Origin: Aliterella atlantica CENA595
GTDB lineage: Bacteria > Cyanobacteriota > Cyanobacteriia > Cyanobacteriales > Chroococcidiopsidaceae
Assembly: GCF_000952155.1 (NCBI RefSeq)
Contig: NZ_JYON01000001.1
Location: 62,001 to 126,000, forward strand
Direction of reading: 5' to 3'
Length of the DNA stretch: 64,000 nt
Position 1 is the stretch's first letter; every line of letters begins with the position of its first letter. The notes under the pieces were generated by a model. That model did no database searches, was not told where the DNA came from, and was given only the letters and a program-made list of their open reading frames with translations. The position numbers were made by a program, and so were the translations under genes. Positions 27,425 to 36,296 of the stretch are shown here, in pieces.

Positions 27425-28139
27425 AAAAACCTCCGACAATAGTACCTATCGATTCTCCCATTACTGCCCGTTGGATATTACCCCTTACAGACAGATCGAA
27501 GATCAAAATCGGGATATTATTTTCTTTGCACAAAGCGATCGCCGTACTATCCATAACTCGCAGATCTTGAGTTAGGACGTGGACGTAGTTTAAAGTTTGA
27601 TAGCGTTTAGCTTGGGGGTTAACGTGCGGATCGCTGTCGTAGACTCCATCAACCTTAGTAGCTTTAAAAATCACTTCAGCATCAATTTCTGCTGCCCGTA
27701 AAGCTGCCGTAGTATCAGTAGTAAAGAAAGGATTACCCGAACCCGCGCCAAAAATTACTACACGTCCTTTTTCCAGATGGCGAATAGCCCGCCGCCGGAT
27801 GTAAGGTTCTGCGACTTCTTGCATAGCGATCGCTGTTTGGACTCGCGTCTGCACTTCTAACCTTTCCAAGCAGTCTTGGAGTGTTAAAGCATTCATTACC
27901 GTAGCAATCATCCCAATATAGTCACCTGTTGCCCGATCCATGCCTGCCGCCGACGCTTTGACCCCACGAAATATATTCCCACCACCTACTACAATAGCGA
28001 CTTGAGTACCACTTTTTACAATTTCTGCTACCTCTGCGGCAATTTCTTGTACCACTTTAGGATCGATACCATAACCCAAATTGCCCATCAGAGCTTCACC
28101 ACTCAATTTTAGTAGAATGCGTCCGTAAGGTTTACCCAT
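27411..28139 (-). CDS. pyrH: UMP kinase
   Basis: 242 residues from the ATG at 28139 ([19 protein letters not shown]); a longer frame to 28172 lacks family similarity. The amino-acid-kinase features are [49 protein letters not shown] and [13 protein letters not shown]. It phosphorylates UMP to UDP in pyrimidine synthesis, usually as a hexamer. First gene of the pyrH-frr pair; upstream lies a tandem repeat block, so its promoter must sit within or before that block. Confidence 0.97.
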   Translation of the reverse strand: MGKPYGRILLKLSGEALMGNLGYGIDPKVVQEIAAEVAEIVKSGTQVAIVVGGGNIFRGVKASAAGMDRATGDYIGMIATVMNALTLQDCLERLEVQTRVQTAIAMQEVAEPYIRRRAIRHLEKGRVVIFGAGSGNPFFTTDTTAALRAAEIDAEVIFKATKVDGVYDSDPHVNPQAKRYQTLNYVHVLTQDLRVMDSTAIALCKENNIPILIFDLSVRGNIQRAVMGESIGTIVGGFCEVS

Positions 28140-28212
28140 GCAACACCGCTTGATTTCAGTTCTCGCTTCCAATTAAAGATAGCAGTAGCGCGTAGCGTTC
28201 GGGAAGGCTGTT

Positions 28213-28377
28213 TAATTCGTAATTCGTAATTCGTAATTCGTAATTAAAATAATGGTGCAGAGAGCAGGGAAATAATTCGTAATTCGTAATTCGTAATTCG
28301 TAATTAAAATAATGGTGCAGAGAGCAGGGAAATAATTCGTACTTCGTAATTAAAATAATGGTGCAGAGAGCAGGGAA
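28213..28377. repeat. 60-bp tandem repeat built on AATTCGT heptamers
   Basis: Two identical 60-base units (28213-28272 and 28273-28332) and a third of about 46 bases shortened inside the heptamer run. Each unit is a run of AATTCGT followed by AATTAAAATAATGGTGCAGA and GAGCAGGGAAA. It lies between pyrH and speB. The same heptamer recurs at 34559-34585. A frame translated across it (FNYELRITNYEL) is an artefact of the repeat. Confidence 0.9.
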
Positions 28378-28444
28378 AAGAGGACTACAGGGGGAGCGAG
28401 ATAACAATTCTTCCATGTTCCCGATCCCCCTAACCCCCTTGTCC

Positions 28445-29338
28445 TTAAATATGTTGATAGCCGATTAGTTTGTAAACCAACTTGGCTGCTGTAAATTCTG
28501 AAACTACTGAATCTACTATTGGTGCTAACTCCATTACGTCGCAGCCAATTACTTGATGCTTGGTAAATACTTGATGCAAAAATGTAGTTATAGCGTACCA
28601 ACTCAATCCTCCAGGTTCGGGCGTACCTACACCAGGGATTAAGGTCGGATCGATACCATCTAAATCTATGGTGAGAAATACTTTTTGCGTGTGAATACTT
28701 GCAACTGCTTTTTCAATCCAATTTGTGTTTGCGGCAATTTCTCGCGCCCGAAATACAGTTAAGTTTTTCTCTTTAATTAAGTCTGCTTCTTCCTTACAAA
28801 TTGCTCTAATACCAATTTGTACTGTAGGTAAACCCATATCGACAACTCGCCGCATGATGCAAGCATGATTGTGAATTGATCCTTCGTATTCATGGCGCAA
28901 ATCACCGTGAGCGTCTATTTGTACTACTGTAAAAGCTTCATTCGGATGTGCTTGACGGTACGCTGCAACAACGCCTGTAGTGATGCTGTGTTCGCCGCCT
29001 AAAGCAATAACGAATTTATCATCGCAAATTAGCTTGTGAACTGTTTCTTGAGTAACTTGCAACATTTGTTCTGCCGTTACTTGAGCGGAGCGCGTATCGG
29101 CGATCGCTTCATGGGTATATATGCCCACTTCGCAGCAAGTTTCTTTGTCTAATTCTTCGTCGTAATATTCTACTTGTTGCGATGCCTCCAAAATTGCGTC
29201 TGGTCCATGTTCGCAACCTCGGCGATAGGTAGTTGTTGCCTCATAGGGAATAGGCAAAATAACCACCTTTGCCTCTTGATAATCTGCTGCTACATCTGGT
29301 CCCATAAATGGCAGCGCTAAAGTAGAAGTTTGGCTCAT
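28445..29338 (-). CDS. speB: Agmatinase (ureohydrolase family)
   Basis: 297 residues from the ATG at 29338; a GTG one codon earlier is less likely. The dinuclear manganese site is complete: GGEHSITTG, QIDAHGDLR and IDLDGIDPTLIPGVGTPEPG. The N terminus (FMGPDVAADYQEAKVVILPI) and length fit the agmatinase branch, which converts agmatine to putrescine and urea. Arginase or guanidinobutyrase activity cannot be ruled out from sequence. The urea produced could feed the urease encoded in this window; the link is metabolic, not positional. Confidence 0.85.
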   Translation of the reverse strand: MSQTSTLALPFMGPDVAADYQEAKVVILPIPYEATTTYRRGCEHGPDAILEASQQVEYYDEELDKETCCEVGIYTHEAIADTRSAQVTAEQMLQVTQETVHKLICDDKFVIALGGEHSITTGVVAAYRQAHPNEAFTVVQIDAHGDLRHEYEGSIHNHACIMRRVVDMGLPTVQIGIRAICKEEADLIKEKNLTVFRAREIAANTNWIEKAVASIHTQKVFLTIDLDGIDPTLIPGVGTPEPGGLSWYAITTFLHQVFTKHQVIGCDVMELAPIVDSVVSEFTAAKLVYKLIGYQHI

Positions 29339-29469
29339 CACAATATATTAAATAAATTCTCTAATAATCTTAGCAACAGGACTTTGACGTAGTTTAAAAG
29401 CAAAAGTTATAAATTGTTTTAATAAAAAACAGAGTGAGGAAGAGCAACTAATCCCCACTCCCCACACCA

Positions 29470-30849
29470 CTAAGACGAAATTAAAGCATCAGAATTAATT
29501 GGACTAAAAGCATCATTTGCTATTGCAACTGATTGAGGTACGCGCTCTAACTTAGCACCTAATCCTAAGAACTTCGCTTCTAAATTTTCGTAGCCGCGAT
29601 CTAAATGATGCAAGCCTTGAATTGTAGTTTTACCTTGGGCTGCTAAACCAGCCAAAACCAAAGCAGCAGACGCTCTTAAATCTGTAGCTACAACTGGTGC
29701 GCCAGTTAATAGCGGTACGCCACGAATAATTGCATGATTGTTTTTGACGCGAATATCTGCGCCCATGCGGTTTAACTCTGGTACGTGACGCAAGCGATTT
29801 TCAAACACCGTTTCTGAAACTAAACTGTTGCCTTCACTTAGCGCCAGCAATGCCATAAACTGAGCTTGCATATCTGTAGGAAAGCCAGGATAAGGTAAAG
29901 TTTCGATATCTGTTGCTACTAGATTGTGACTGGGAATAACCCGCAAGCAATCCGAGCCTTCGGTAACTACTTGTACGCCAATATCTTGTAACTTGGCGAT
30001 CGCTGCTGTCAAATGTTCGGGAACTACAGGCGACATACTTATTTCCGAGTAAGTAATTGCCCCAGCAACTAAAAATGTTGCTGCTTCTACGCGATCGGGA
30101 ATAATTGAGTAATCGGTAGAGTGCAAGCGCGAAACGCCAGAAATTACAATTGTATTAGTGCCTGCGCCGCGAATTTTTGCTCCCATTGAATTACAGAAAT
30201 TTGCTAAATCGACAACTTCTGGTTCTTGAGCAGCATTTTCGATAATTGTCTCCCCTTGGGCTAAAGTAGCCGCCATCATCAACGTTTCCGTTGCGCCGAC
30301 GCTGGGGTAGTCTAAGTAAATTTTTGCGCCTTGCAACCTGCCTCTGTTGCCTCTTACATGAGCATTTACCATCCCATGCTCGATCTGCACGTCAGCGCCC
30401 ATTAGTTGCAAGCCTCGGACGTGTAAAGCAACAGGTCTAGCACCAATCGTACAACCACCTGGTAAGGGAACGCAGGCAGAGCCTAGTCTAGCTAGTAAAG
30501 GACCGATCGCAAAGAAACTTGCCCGCAATTGGCTAACTAATTCGTAGGGTGCTTTCGATTTAGAGATCGTACTAGCATTGATATTTAAAATATCGTCTTG
30601 TTGTTTTAATTTCACTCCTAACGATACGAGGATTTGACCGATGCGCGTTACGTCTACCAAAGAAGGGACGTTGCGGAGGCGACAATCTTCAGAACATAGT
30701 AGGGCAGCAGTAATTAAAACTAAAGCCGAATTTTTTGCGCCGCTAATTTTGACGTGTCCTTGCAAGGAGGAACCACCCCAAACTTGTAATACGGCTGGAT
30801 CTGCATCAGGAGAGGGTAGAGTAGGAATTAAGGCTTGATGAGTAGTAAT
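29470..30849 (-). CDS. murA: UDP-N-acetylglucosamine 1-carboxyvinyltransferase, apparent ATT start
   Basis: 459 residues when read from the ATT at 30849. The first committed step of peptidoglycan synthesis: transfer of enolpyruvate to UDP-GlcNAc. Conserved [11 protein letters not shown], the active-site Cys loop [14 protein letters not shown], and [13 protein letters not shown] are present. Between the in-frame stop at about 30868-30870 and the TTG at 30765 there is no ATG, GTG or TTG, yet the residues before the TTG ([20 protein letters not shown]) continue the family's N-terminal strand. GGAGG lies 8 bases before the ATT, so ATT initiation is the best reading. Confidence 0.9.
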   Translation of the reverse strand: MTTHQALIPTLPSPDADPAVLQVWGGSSLQGHVKISGAKNSALVLITAALLCSEDCRLRNVPSLVDVTRIGQILVSLGVKLKQQDDILNINASTISKSKAPYELVSQLRASFFAIGPLLARLGSACVPLPGGCTIGARPVALHVRGLQLMGADVQIEHGMVNAHVRGNRGRLQGAKIYLDYPSVGATETLMMAATLAQGETIIENAAQEPEVVDLANFCNSMGAKIRGAGTNTIVISGVSRLHSTDYSIIPDRVEAATFLVAGAITYSEISMSPVVPEHLTAAIAKLQDIGVQVVTEGSDCLRVIPSHNLVATDIETLPYPGFPTDMQAQFMALLALSEGNSLVSETVFENRLRHVPELNRMGADIRVKNNHAIIRGVPLLTGAPVVATDLRASAALVLAGLAAQGKTTIQGLHHLDRGYENLEAKFLGLGAKLERVPQSVAIANDAFSPINSDALISS

Positions 30850-30857
30850 AAGTTTAT

Positions 30858-30862
30858 CCTCC
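30858..30862 (-). promoter_or_regulatory. Ribosome binding site deciding the murA start
   Basis: GGAGG on the minus strand, 8 bases upstream of ATT-ACT-ACT-CAT. It is the only Shine-Dalgarno-like site near this N terminus and supports ATT rather than the TTG 28 codons later. Confidence 0.65.
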
Positions 30863-30870
30863 GAAATTCA

Positions 30871-31229
30871 TTGAGTATTTTTACATAATTGAATTTGGTC
30901 TTGATTCTACATTGATAACTGCCATCCGTAAAACTAGGGGATTCGCGCAACTTTTTTTATTGAGTATATTTGCTATCCCGTATTTACACTGGCAAAAATT
31001 GCCCAAGACATGACTAGCGTTAAACAACTTGTCAGTAGTTTTGCACCCGAAACCGTTATACGCAAGCTATCTATAGTTAAAAATTTGCTAATTTTATTCG
31101 CGCGATCGCTATTTCTAAAGATTGAAGTATTAGTACATATAAAATACTTAAATTAATCTTTTTTATATTATTGACATTGGCTTTTATTTGAGCGAAGATA
31201 ATAAATTGTCGTGAAAATCGATATTACAA
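30871..31229. other. Intergenic region between murA and tRNA-Leu
   Basis: About 360 AT-rich bases between divergent transcription units. TTGACA at 31171-31176 and GATAAT near 31197-31202 resemble promoter elements for the tRNA but are 20 bases apart, longer than usual. Nothing else is recognised. Confidence 0.4.
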
Positions 31230-31311
31230 GCGGAACTGGCGGAATTGGCAGACGCGCTAGATTCAGGTTCTAGTGCCGCAAGGCTTCCGGGTTCAAGTCC
31301 CGGGTTCCGCA
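31230..31311 (+). tRNA. tRNA-Leu (anticodon CAG)
   Basis: Acceptor GCGGAAC pairs with GTTCCGC; the D arm has GGCGGAATTGGCAGACGC; the anticodon stem CTAGA/TCTAG encloses TTCAGGT, giving CAG; a long variable arm (TGCCGCAAGGCTTC region) and the T arm CGGGTTCAAGTCCCG follow. The long variable arm is the class II signature of leucine tRNA. The terminal CCA is not encoded. Confidence 0.95.
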
Positions 31312-31317
31312 TTAATC

Positions 31318-31349
31318 AGTGACCAGTGACCAGTGACCAGTGACCAGTT
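31318..31349. repeat. CAGTGAC heptamer array
   Basis: Four tandem copies of CAGTGAC and a partial copy, 7 bases after tRNA-Leu(CAG). Confidence 0.85.
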
Positions 31350-31404
31350 CGCTGAGTTACTTTTGCAGGAAGGGAAAAGACCTAGCTAACCCGCTAGAAG
31401 CTAA

Positions 31405-32181
31405 ATGCTAACGAGTTTACAGAATCCTTTAATTAAACAAATACGTAAGCTGCATACTGCTAAGGAGCGGCGATCGCAAAATTTATTTCTGCTTGAAGGT
31501 ACTCACTTAGTAGAAGCAGCCTGTCAAGTCAATTATCCCTTAAATAGCGCCTGCTGTACTCAGCAATGGCAAGTTACGCACTCCGATTTGTGGCAACAGC
31601 TTTGTTTAAAGGCGCAAAGAGCCGAAATCGTTAGTGAAGATGTTTTAAAAGCGATCGCAACTACAGTACAGCCAGATGGTGTTGTAGCAATAGCAAAAAG
31701 ACAGCCCTCAGCTAAATTACCTCATACTGGATTAATTTTGGCGTTAGAAACAATTCAAGATCCAGGCAATTTAGGCACAATTATCCGCACAGCAGCGGCG
31801 GCGGGTGCAACTGGGTTGTGGTTGAGTCAAGATAGTGTAGATATAGATAACCCTAAAGTATTACGAGCAAGTGCTGGGCAATGGTTTCGCTTACCAATGG
31901 CTATAAGTTCCGATCTCAAAGGGACTTGCCTGGAGTGTCAACGCGCCGGAATGCAAATAGTCGCTACTTTACCTGATGCTAAGTTGATATATTGGCAAAT
32001 AAATTGGCAGCAGCCGACAATAATTTTATTAGGCAATGAAGGGGCAGGATTATCAAGCGAATTGTCAGCGATCGCTAACAAGCAAGTTAGCATTCCTCTA
32101 AGTGGGGGCGTAGAGTCATTAAATGTAGCGATCGCCGCAGCTTTACTCCTATACGAAGCTCAACGCCAAAAGTCAAAATGA
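31405..32181 (+). CDS. TrmH/SpoU family RNA 2'-O-methyltransferase
   Basis: 258 residues. The SpoU knot motifs are present: motif 1 around LETIQDPGNLGTIIRTAAAA (about 113-132), motif 2 IILLGNEGAGLS (209-220) and motif 3 VSIPLSGGVESLNVAIAAAL (228-247). The N-terminal domain (SLQNPLIKQIRKLHTAKER; LFLLEGTHLVEAA) is the rRNA/tRNA substrate-binding type. It methylates ribose in rRNA or tRNA; the target nucleotide cannot be read from sequence. Located after tRNA-Leu on the same strand. Confidence 0.92.
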   Translation: MLTSLQNPLIKQIRKLHTAKERRSQNLFLLEGTHLVEAACQVNYPLNSACCTQQWQVTHSDLWQQLCLKAQRAEIVSEDVLKAIATTVQPDGVVAIAKRQPSAKLPHTGLILALETIQDPGNLGTIIRTAAAAGATGLWLSQDSVDIDNPKVLRASAGQWFRLPMAISSDLKGTCLECQRAGMQIVATLPDAKLIYWQINWQQPTIILLGNEGAGLSSELSAIANKQVSIPLSGGVESLNVAIAAALLLYEAQRQKSK

Positions 32182-32227
32182 GCGCTATGAAGACAAATTT
32201 AGCGACTGTAATATATTCCTGAGAATT

Positions 32228-32290
32228 CTTGCAAAAGTAGGCATTCTTATCTTTTTCCTCCTTGTCTGATAAATTAAAGACTTATGCAAG
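32228..32290. mobile_element. Dispersed CTTGCA-bounded element, copy 1
   Basis: 63 bases beginning CTTGCAAAAGTAGGCATTC and ending GACTTATGCAAG; the ends form an imperfect inverted repeat (CTTGCAAAAGT and CTTGCATAAGT). The centre holds a CCTTGTC string. Related copies lie at 35997-36128 and 49346-49442. No coding capacity; a MITE-like or other non-autonomous repeat. Confidence 0.6.
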
Positions 32291-32297
32291 AGGTTTC

Positions 32298-32708
32298 TTA
32301 AGTGTTGGCTGCGTTAAAACTTTCTTGAATTAATTTCGGAATTGCTCTAGGGCGCATCGTTGCAGCTTCTACCCATACCCACATAGCCTCAGCAGTAACT
32401 AACAGAGGTTCGCTGTCATGCTGGCGGATCTCGTAGCGCCGAATAGCACGAGGACCTCGTAATTGTTGCAGCCAAGTAGCAATATCTAAAGAATCTCCAG
32501 CAACAGCCGGACGTAAATAGTCGATTTCTAAGCGCCGCATCACAAAAACACCGCCTAATTGGCGATAGACATCTAACGTCAAGCCTAAATGTTCAGAGTG
32601 TTCGATCGCTGCTTGTTCTAAATAACTTTGATAAACAGCGTTATTAACGTGTCCTAAAGCGTCCATTTCGTAGTGTCTGACGCGCAAATTAGTAATAAAT
32701 GGTTTCAT
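32298..32708 (-). CDS. YbgC/FadM-type acyl-CoA thioesterase
   Basis: 136 residues, a single hot-dog domain. The active-site motif is YEMDALGHVNNAVYQSYLE (about 13-31), with catalytic Asp16. VFVMRRLEIDYLRPAVAGD follows, as in 4HBT thioesterases. It hydrolyses an acyl- or aroyl-CoA; candidates include a housekeeping acyl-CoA thioesterase or the naphthoyl-CoA thioesterase of phylloquinone synthesis, and sequence alone does not decide. Single gene. Confidence 0.85.
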   Translation of the reverse strand: MKPFITNLRVRHYEMDALGHVNNAVYQSYLEQAAIEHSEHLGLTLDVYRQLGGVFVMRRLEIDYLRPAVAGDSLDIATWLQQLRGPRAIRRYEIRQHDSEPLLVTAEAMWVWVEAATMRPRAIPKLIQESFNAANT

Positions 32709-33042
32709 ATAGAAAAAATCACCTAGTAATGCGCCTGAAACAGCCAGTTTGTATATTGCCGCTCAAACAAGTAGAAAAAAGCAAATAATAGCTGAATTTG
32801 CCCTGATTTAACCAAAATACTCTACAAAACCATCCGAAAAAATCGGCTAAAAGAGCGAATATTAGGAAAAAAATCCCGAAATCCATATATCTTAAAGGTT
32901 CTAACGATCCAGATCGGGCGATCGCGCCTTAGAATGATTCAGTGAAATATCCAATTTACGCAAGTTTCAGCCATTGAGAGTTGAATCAACGCTCGACATC
33001 TTGGCGGCAGAAATTTTTGTGGTAATTAACAAGGAGACTAAA
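32709..33042. other. Leader and promoter region of the HU gene
   Basis: 334 bases between divergent genes. A frame open from 32974 into HU is not used: the HU start at 33043 has AAGGAG 8 bases upstream. I see no repeat or strong hairpin here; it presumably holds the HU promoter and 5' leader. Confidence 0.45.
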
Positions 33043-33327
33043 ATGAATAAAGGTGAACTGGTTGATGCCGTAGCTGAAAAGGCTAGCGTAACCAAAAAAC
33101 AAGCCGACGCAGTTCTAACAGCAGCTTTAGAAACTATCGTCGAAGCTGTATCATCTGGCGACAAAGTAACATTAGTAGGCTTTGGCTCATTTGAGTCGCG
33201 CGAACGCAAAGAACGCGAAGGACGCAACCCCAAAACCAACGAAAAAATGAGCATTCCCGCGACAAGAGTACCAGCATTTTCAGCCGGAAAATTGTTTAGG
33301 GAAAAAGTCGCACCAGGAGACGACTAA
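33043..33327 (+). CDS. hup: HU family DNA-binding protein
   Basis: 94 residues from the ATG at 33043, with AAGGAG upstream. A typical HU: MNKGELVDAVAEKASVTKKQ, VTLVGFGSFESRERKEREGR and the DNA-intercalating arm GRNPKTNEKMSIPATRVPAF. It is a nucleoid-associated dimer that bends DNA; in cyanobacteria a single HU is usual. 26 bases before the CobD-like gene, so co-transcription is possible. Confidence 0.97.
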   Translation: MNKGELVDAVAEKASVTKKQADAVLTAALETIVEAVSSGDKVTLVGFGSFESRERKEREGRNPKTNEKMSIPATRVPAFSAGKLFREKVAPGDD

Positions 33328-33353
33328 AAGTTACAAGCAAGCGGAACCAACCA

Positions 33354-34409
33354 TTGACACAGCCCGTACATGGAGGAAATTTAGCCTGGGCAGCAGCACT
33401 AGCAGGCTGTCCTCCTGATGCAATTTTAGATTTTTCTGCCAGTATTAGCCCTTTGGGACCGCCCAAAAGTGCGATCGCGGCGCTGGTAGATAATCTAGAT
33501 AACCTCAGCCACTACCCCGATCCCAACTACTGGGAATTGCGAACGGCTTTAGGTAAATTGCATCAATTACCGCCCGATTGGATTCTGCCGAGTAATGGCT
33601 CGGCAGAATTACTTACCTGGGCAGGTTGGGACTTAGCCCAATTAGAATCTACAGTTCTAATTACTCCAGCTTTTAGCGACTACTGGCGCAGCCTCAACGC
33701 ATTTGCGGCAAATGTTGTGCCTTGTCCTCTTGTTTTAGACAAACAGGACTTAAATGTATCTACCCCCGATCGCGCCCATAAATGCGGTTTGCTGCTAAAT
33801 AACCCCCACAATCCTACTGGTAAGTTATTTAAACGCGAACAAATCCTGCCCTACTTAGAGCAATTTGCTTTGGTAGTCGTAGACGAAGCATTTATGGACT
33901 TTTTGCCCCCAGATCGAGAACAAAGCTTAATAACGCAAATTCAAAAGTATCCAAATTTAGTCATACTGCGATCGCTAACCAAATTCTACAGCTTACCTGG
34001 CTTGCGTTTGGGCTATGCGATCGCTCATCCTCAAACGCTGCAACGCTGGCAAGCAATGCGCGATCCTTGGGCTGTCAACACTCTAGCCGAAGCTGCTGCC
34101 TTAGCCGTCATTCAAGATACAACCTTTCAACAGCAAACTTGGGCATGGCTACCAGAGGCTAGAAACCAATTGTTTGCAGGCTTAAAACAAATCCCCAGAT
34201 TACAACCATTGGAGAGTGCGGCTAATTTTTTGTTAGTGCATTCCGAGCGTTCTACATCTCATTTGCAACAAAGCTTACTCAAGGAACATCAAATTTTAAT
34301 CCGCGATTGCTTAAGTTTTCCCGAACTTGGCGATCGCTACTTCCGCGTAGCTGTACGCTTAAATAATCAAAACGAGCGTCTAATTCAAGCAATTCAAGCC
34401 CTCTGTTAG
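33354..34409 (+). CDS. Threonine-phosphate decarboxylase-like aminotransferase
   Basis: 351 residues, start TTG at 33354. A fold-type I PLP enzyme of the histidinol-phosphate aminotransferase group: HGGNLAWAAALAGCPPDAIL, DFSASISPLGPP, HYPDPNYWELRTAL, LLNNPHNPTG, VVDEAFMDF and the PLP lysine in SLTKFYSLPGLRLGY. The HGG(N) opening and I-S-P-L-G-P-P are characteristic of CobD/CobC, which makes aminopropanol phosphate for the cobalamin lower arm. It follows HU after 26 bases. Cyanobacteria make pseudocobalamin, so such a gene is expected. Confidence 0.82.
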   Translation: MTQPVHGGNLAWAAALAGCPPDAILDFSASISPLGPPKSAIAALVDNLDNLSHYPDPNYWELRTALGKLHQLPPDWILPSNGSAELLTWAGWDLAQLESTVLITPAFSDYWRSLNAFAANVVPCPLVLDKQDLNVSTPDRAHKCGLLLNNPHNPTGKLFKREQILPYLEQFALVVVDEAFMDFLPPDREQSLITQIQKYPNLVILRSLTKFYSLPGLRLGYAIAHPQTLQRWQAMRDPWAVNTLAEAAALAVIQDTTFQQQTWAWLPEARNQLFAGLKQIPRLQPLESAANFLLVHSERSTSHLQQSLLKEHQILIRDCLSFPELGDRYFRVAVRLNNQNERLIQAIQALC

Positions 34410-34558
34410 CGCCATTTTATGTGCAAACCACAAGGCGACAATTCGCGCACTATTACCCCATGAATAAATTCAGGGCGCGACGTTTCAAGATAGAAAATTC
34501 TATCCTAAAAGCTCGCATGGCTTGCAACCTAAATGAATTAATTATTAATTTTGTCTTT

Positions 34559-34585
34559 AATTACGAATTACGAATTACGAATTAT
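34559..34585. repeat. TTACGAA heptamer array abutting a start codon
   Basis: AATTACG units, the complement of the AATTCGT heptamers at 28213-28377, ending one base before the ATG of the flavoprotein gene. It occupies the place of its ribosome site. Confidence 0.8.
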
Positions 34586-34586
34586 C

Positions 34587-35942
34587 ATGGCGGAATACGA
34601 TTTAGTAATTATTGGCGGCTCTTTAGAAGGGCGCTATGCGGCTGTTCGCGCCATCCACCAGGGCGCTAAAAAAGTTGCTCTTGTGGAACCTTTGGCAACA
34701 CAAACAACCCCCTTATTCGACGTGCTAGCGCCTCATGCTGTAAATCGGCTCAAGGCATTAGATTCACAGCAATTTTTGCTACCTGGTGAGTACCCAGTTT
34801 CTATAGGAATTACAGAAGTTAGCCAATGGGCTAAAAATGCGATCGCCAATATAGACGAGCAAAATTCCCTAGCTACATTATCCGCTTTAGGAGTAGATGT
34901 AATTGCTAGCAATGGAGGATTTACCAATCAAAAACCGTTAGCTTTTAGCGCCGACAACCGTCAGCTTTTAGCCAAAGCATATCTGATAGCCACAGGCAGT
35001 CAGCCGACAATTCCAGATATTGAAGGGCTGCAAAATACAGATTACCTCACAGTTAAGACTATTTGGCAACGTCTAGCTGCAAATTCAGCCAAAGATTGGG
35101 TGATTATTGGCGGTAATCCCGATAGCGTGATGCTGGCGCAAACTTTAACAAAGTTAGGCTTTAACATTACTCTAATTGTCAAACGTCCCCGTATTGTCGC
35201 TGGACTAGATTCAGATATAGCCCAACTATTACAAGCAATTTTAGAAGCTGAGGGCGTGCGCGTGCTAACAGATACGCCTGTGACACAAATTAAGCAAATC
35301 GATCGCCAAAAATGGATTCAAGCAGGCGATCGCGCTATTGAAGCTGATGAAGTTATTATTTGTGTTGGCTACCAGCCGAATGTTGCAGATTTAAATCTAG
35401 AGTTGGTAGAAGTCAAATGGCATCGTCGAGGTATAGTAGTAAATCCTCAACTCCAAACTACTAACCCCCATATCTACGCTGGCGGCGATGTTATTGGCGG
35501 TTATAGGTTTGCTAATATCGCTAACTACGAAGCAAAAGTTGCTGTAAATAATGCCTTATCGTTACCCAGGTTAAAAGTAAATTATCACAGCATTCCCTGG
35601 GCAATCTTTTCTCAGCCACCAGTAGCGCAAGTAGGATTAACCCAAACCAAAGCCAAACAGTTTTACAGCGATGTTTTAGTATTGCAACAACATTTCAAAA
35701 CAATAGCCGCCGCGCATTTGCAGGCTAAAACTACAGGTACGTGTACATTAGTAGTGCGCCGGAATGGGGAAATTTTGGGCGCAACAATTGTAGGTTCTCA
35801 TTCTATAGAGTTAATTAATGTTATTAGTTTAGCGATCGCCCAAAAAATCAAGTTAAATGCGGTCGCGCAGTTTGCACCTATATATCCTAGCTTTTCGGAA
35901 GTTTTTGCCCAAATTGCTAGCGATCGATTACTCTCTACATAA
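34587..35942 (+). CDS. FAD/NAD(P)-dependent oxidoreductase lacking the redox disulfide
   Basis: 451 residues from the ATG at 34587 (MAEYDLVIIGGSLEGRYAAV); the frame extends to 34551 but only through repeat DNA. Architecture of the dihydrolipoamide dehydrogenase/mercuric reductase family: FAD domain, NAD-binding motif (VIIGGNPDSVMLAQTL, with a poor Gly pattern), IYAGGDVIGG, and a C-terminal dimerisation domain. The C-x4-C disulfide after the first motif is absent (VEPLATQTTPLFDVLAP) and the catalytic His of the usual HPTxSE becomes Tyr (YPSFSE). It cannot work like a classical disulfide reductase; the substrate is unknown. Confidence 0.8.
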   Translation: MAEYDLVIIGGSLEGRYAAVRAIHQGAKKVALVEPLATQTTPLFDVLAPHAVNRLKALDSQQFLLPGEYPVSIGITEVSQWAKNAIANIDEQNSLATLSALGVDVIASNGGFTNQKPLAFSADNRQLLAKAYLIATGSQPTIPDIEGLQNTDYLTVKTIWQRLAANSAKDWVIIGGNPDSVMLAQTLTKLGFNITLIVKRPRIVAGLDSDIAQLLQAILEAEGVRVLTDTPVTQIKQIDRQKWIQAGDRAIEADEVIICVGYQPNVADLNLELVEVKWHRRGIVVNPQLQTTNPHIYAGGDVIGGYRFANIANYEAKVAVNNALSLPRLKVNYHSIPWAIFSQPPVAQVGLTQTKAKQFYSDVLVLQQHFKTIAAAHLQAKTTGTCTLVVRRNGEILGATIVGSHSIELINVISLAIAQKIKLNAVAQFAPIYPSFSEVFAQIASDRLLST

Positions 35943-36296
35943 GTCGAAGCTAGCGTATCAATAATTACAATGGATTTTTTGGATTTTAATATATTTCTTG
36001 CAAAAGTAAGCAATCTGTAGCTCTTTCTTCCTTGTCCCCCTTATCCATCAATTTAAAGACTTATGCAATTCTAACTTCCTTGTCTTCTTTGTCCCCCTTG
36101 TCCATCAATTTAAGAACCTATGCAATTCTAATGTGTGTATTGAGTGACACATTTCTCTGTTAGCTTTAGTAACCTCTTTTGATAGAGTTTCAAAGTTGAA
36201 ATATCAGTTGAATAAGAAGTGTCAAGTTTTTTAACTGCTGGAAAGTTCAACTAAAGCAGCAAGCTTACTGCCAACATTTTTAGGTTAATAAATAGC
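35943..36296. other. Repeat-containing intergenic region
   Basis: 354 bases. The left two-thirds is copy 2 of the CTTGCA element with an extra module (see separate entry); the rest is AT-rich leader before the DUF4383 gene. Confidence 0.5.
35997..36128. mobile_element. Dispersed CTTGCA-bounded element, copy 2 with duplicated module
   Basis: Starts CTTGCAAAAGTAAGCAATC, contains TTCCTTGTCCCCCTT and ATCAATTTAAAGACTTATGC, then repeats the second half once more (TTTGTCCCCCTTGTCC to CCTATGCAATTCTAA). It shows internal duplication relative to copy 1. Confidence 0.55.

Noticed and set aside
28213-28377. Possible CRISPR array
   Set aside because: Units are adjoining with no unique spacers and no cas genes are in the window; it is a simple tandem repeat.
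28156-28416. Repeat-encoded ORF on the minus strand
   Set aside because: It is a translation of the 60-bp tandem repeat (FNYELRITNYEL repeated) and has no independent support.
31318-31349. CAGTGAC array as a CRISPR or replication-origin iteron
   Set aside because: Heptamers without spacers, found at several unrelated gaps, and no DnaA-box or replication gene nearby.
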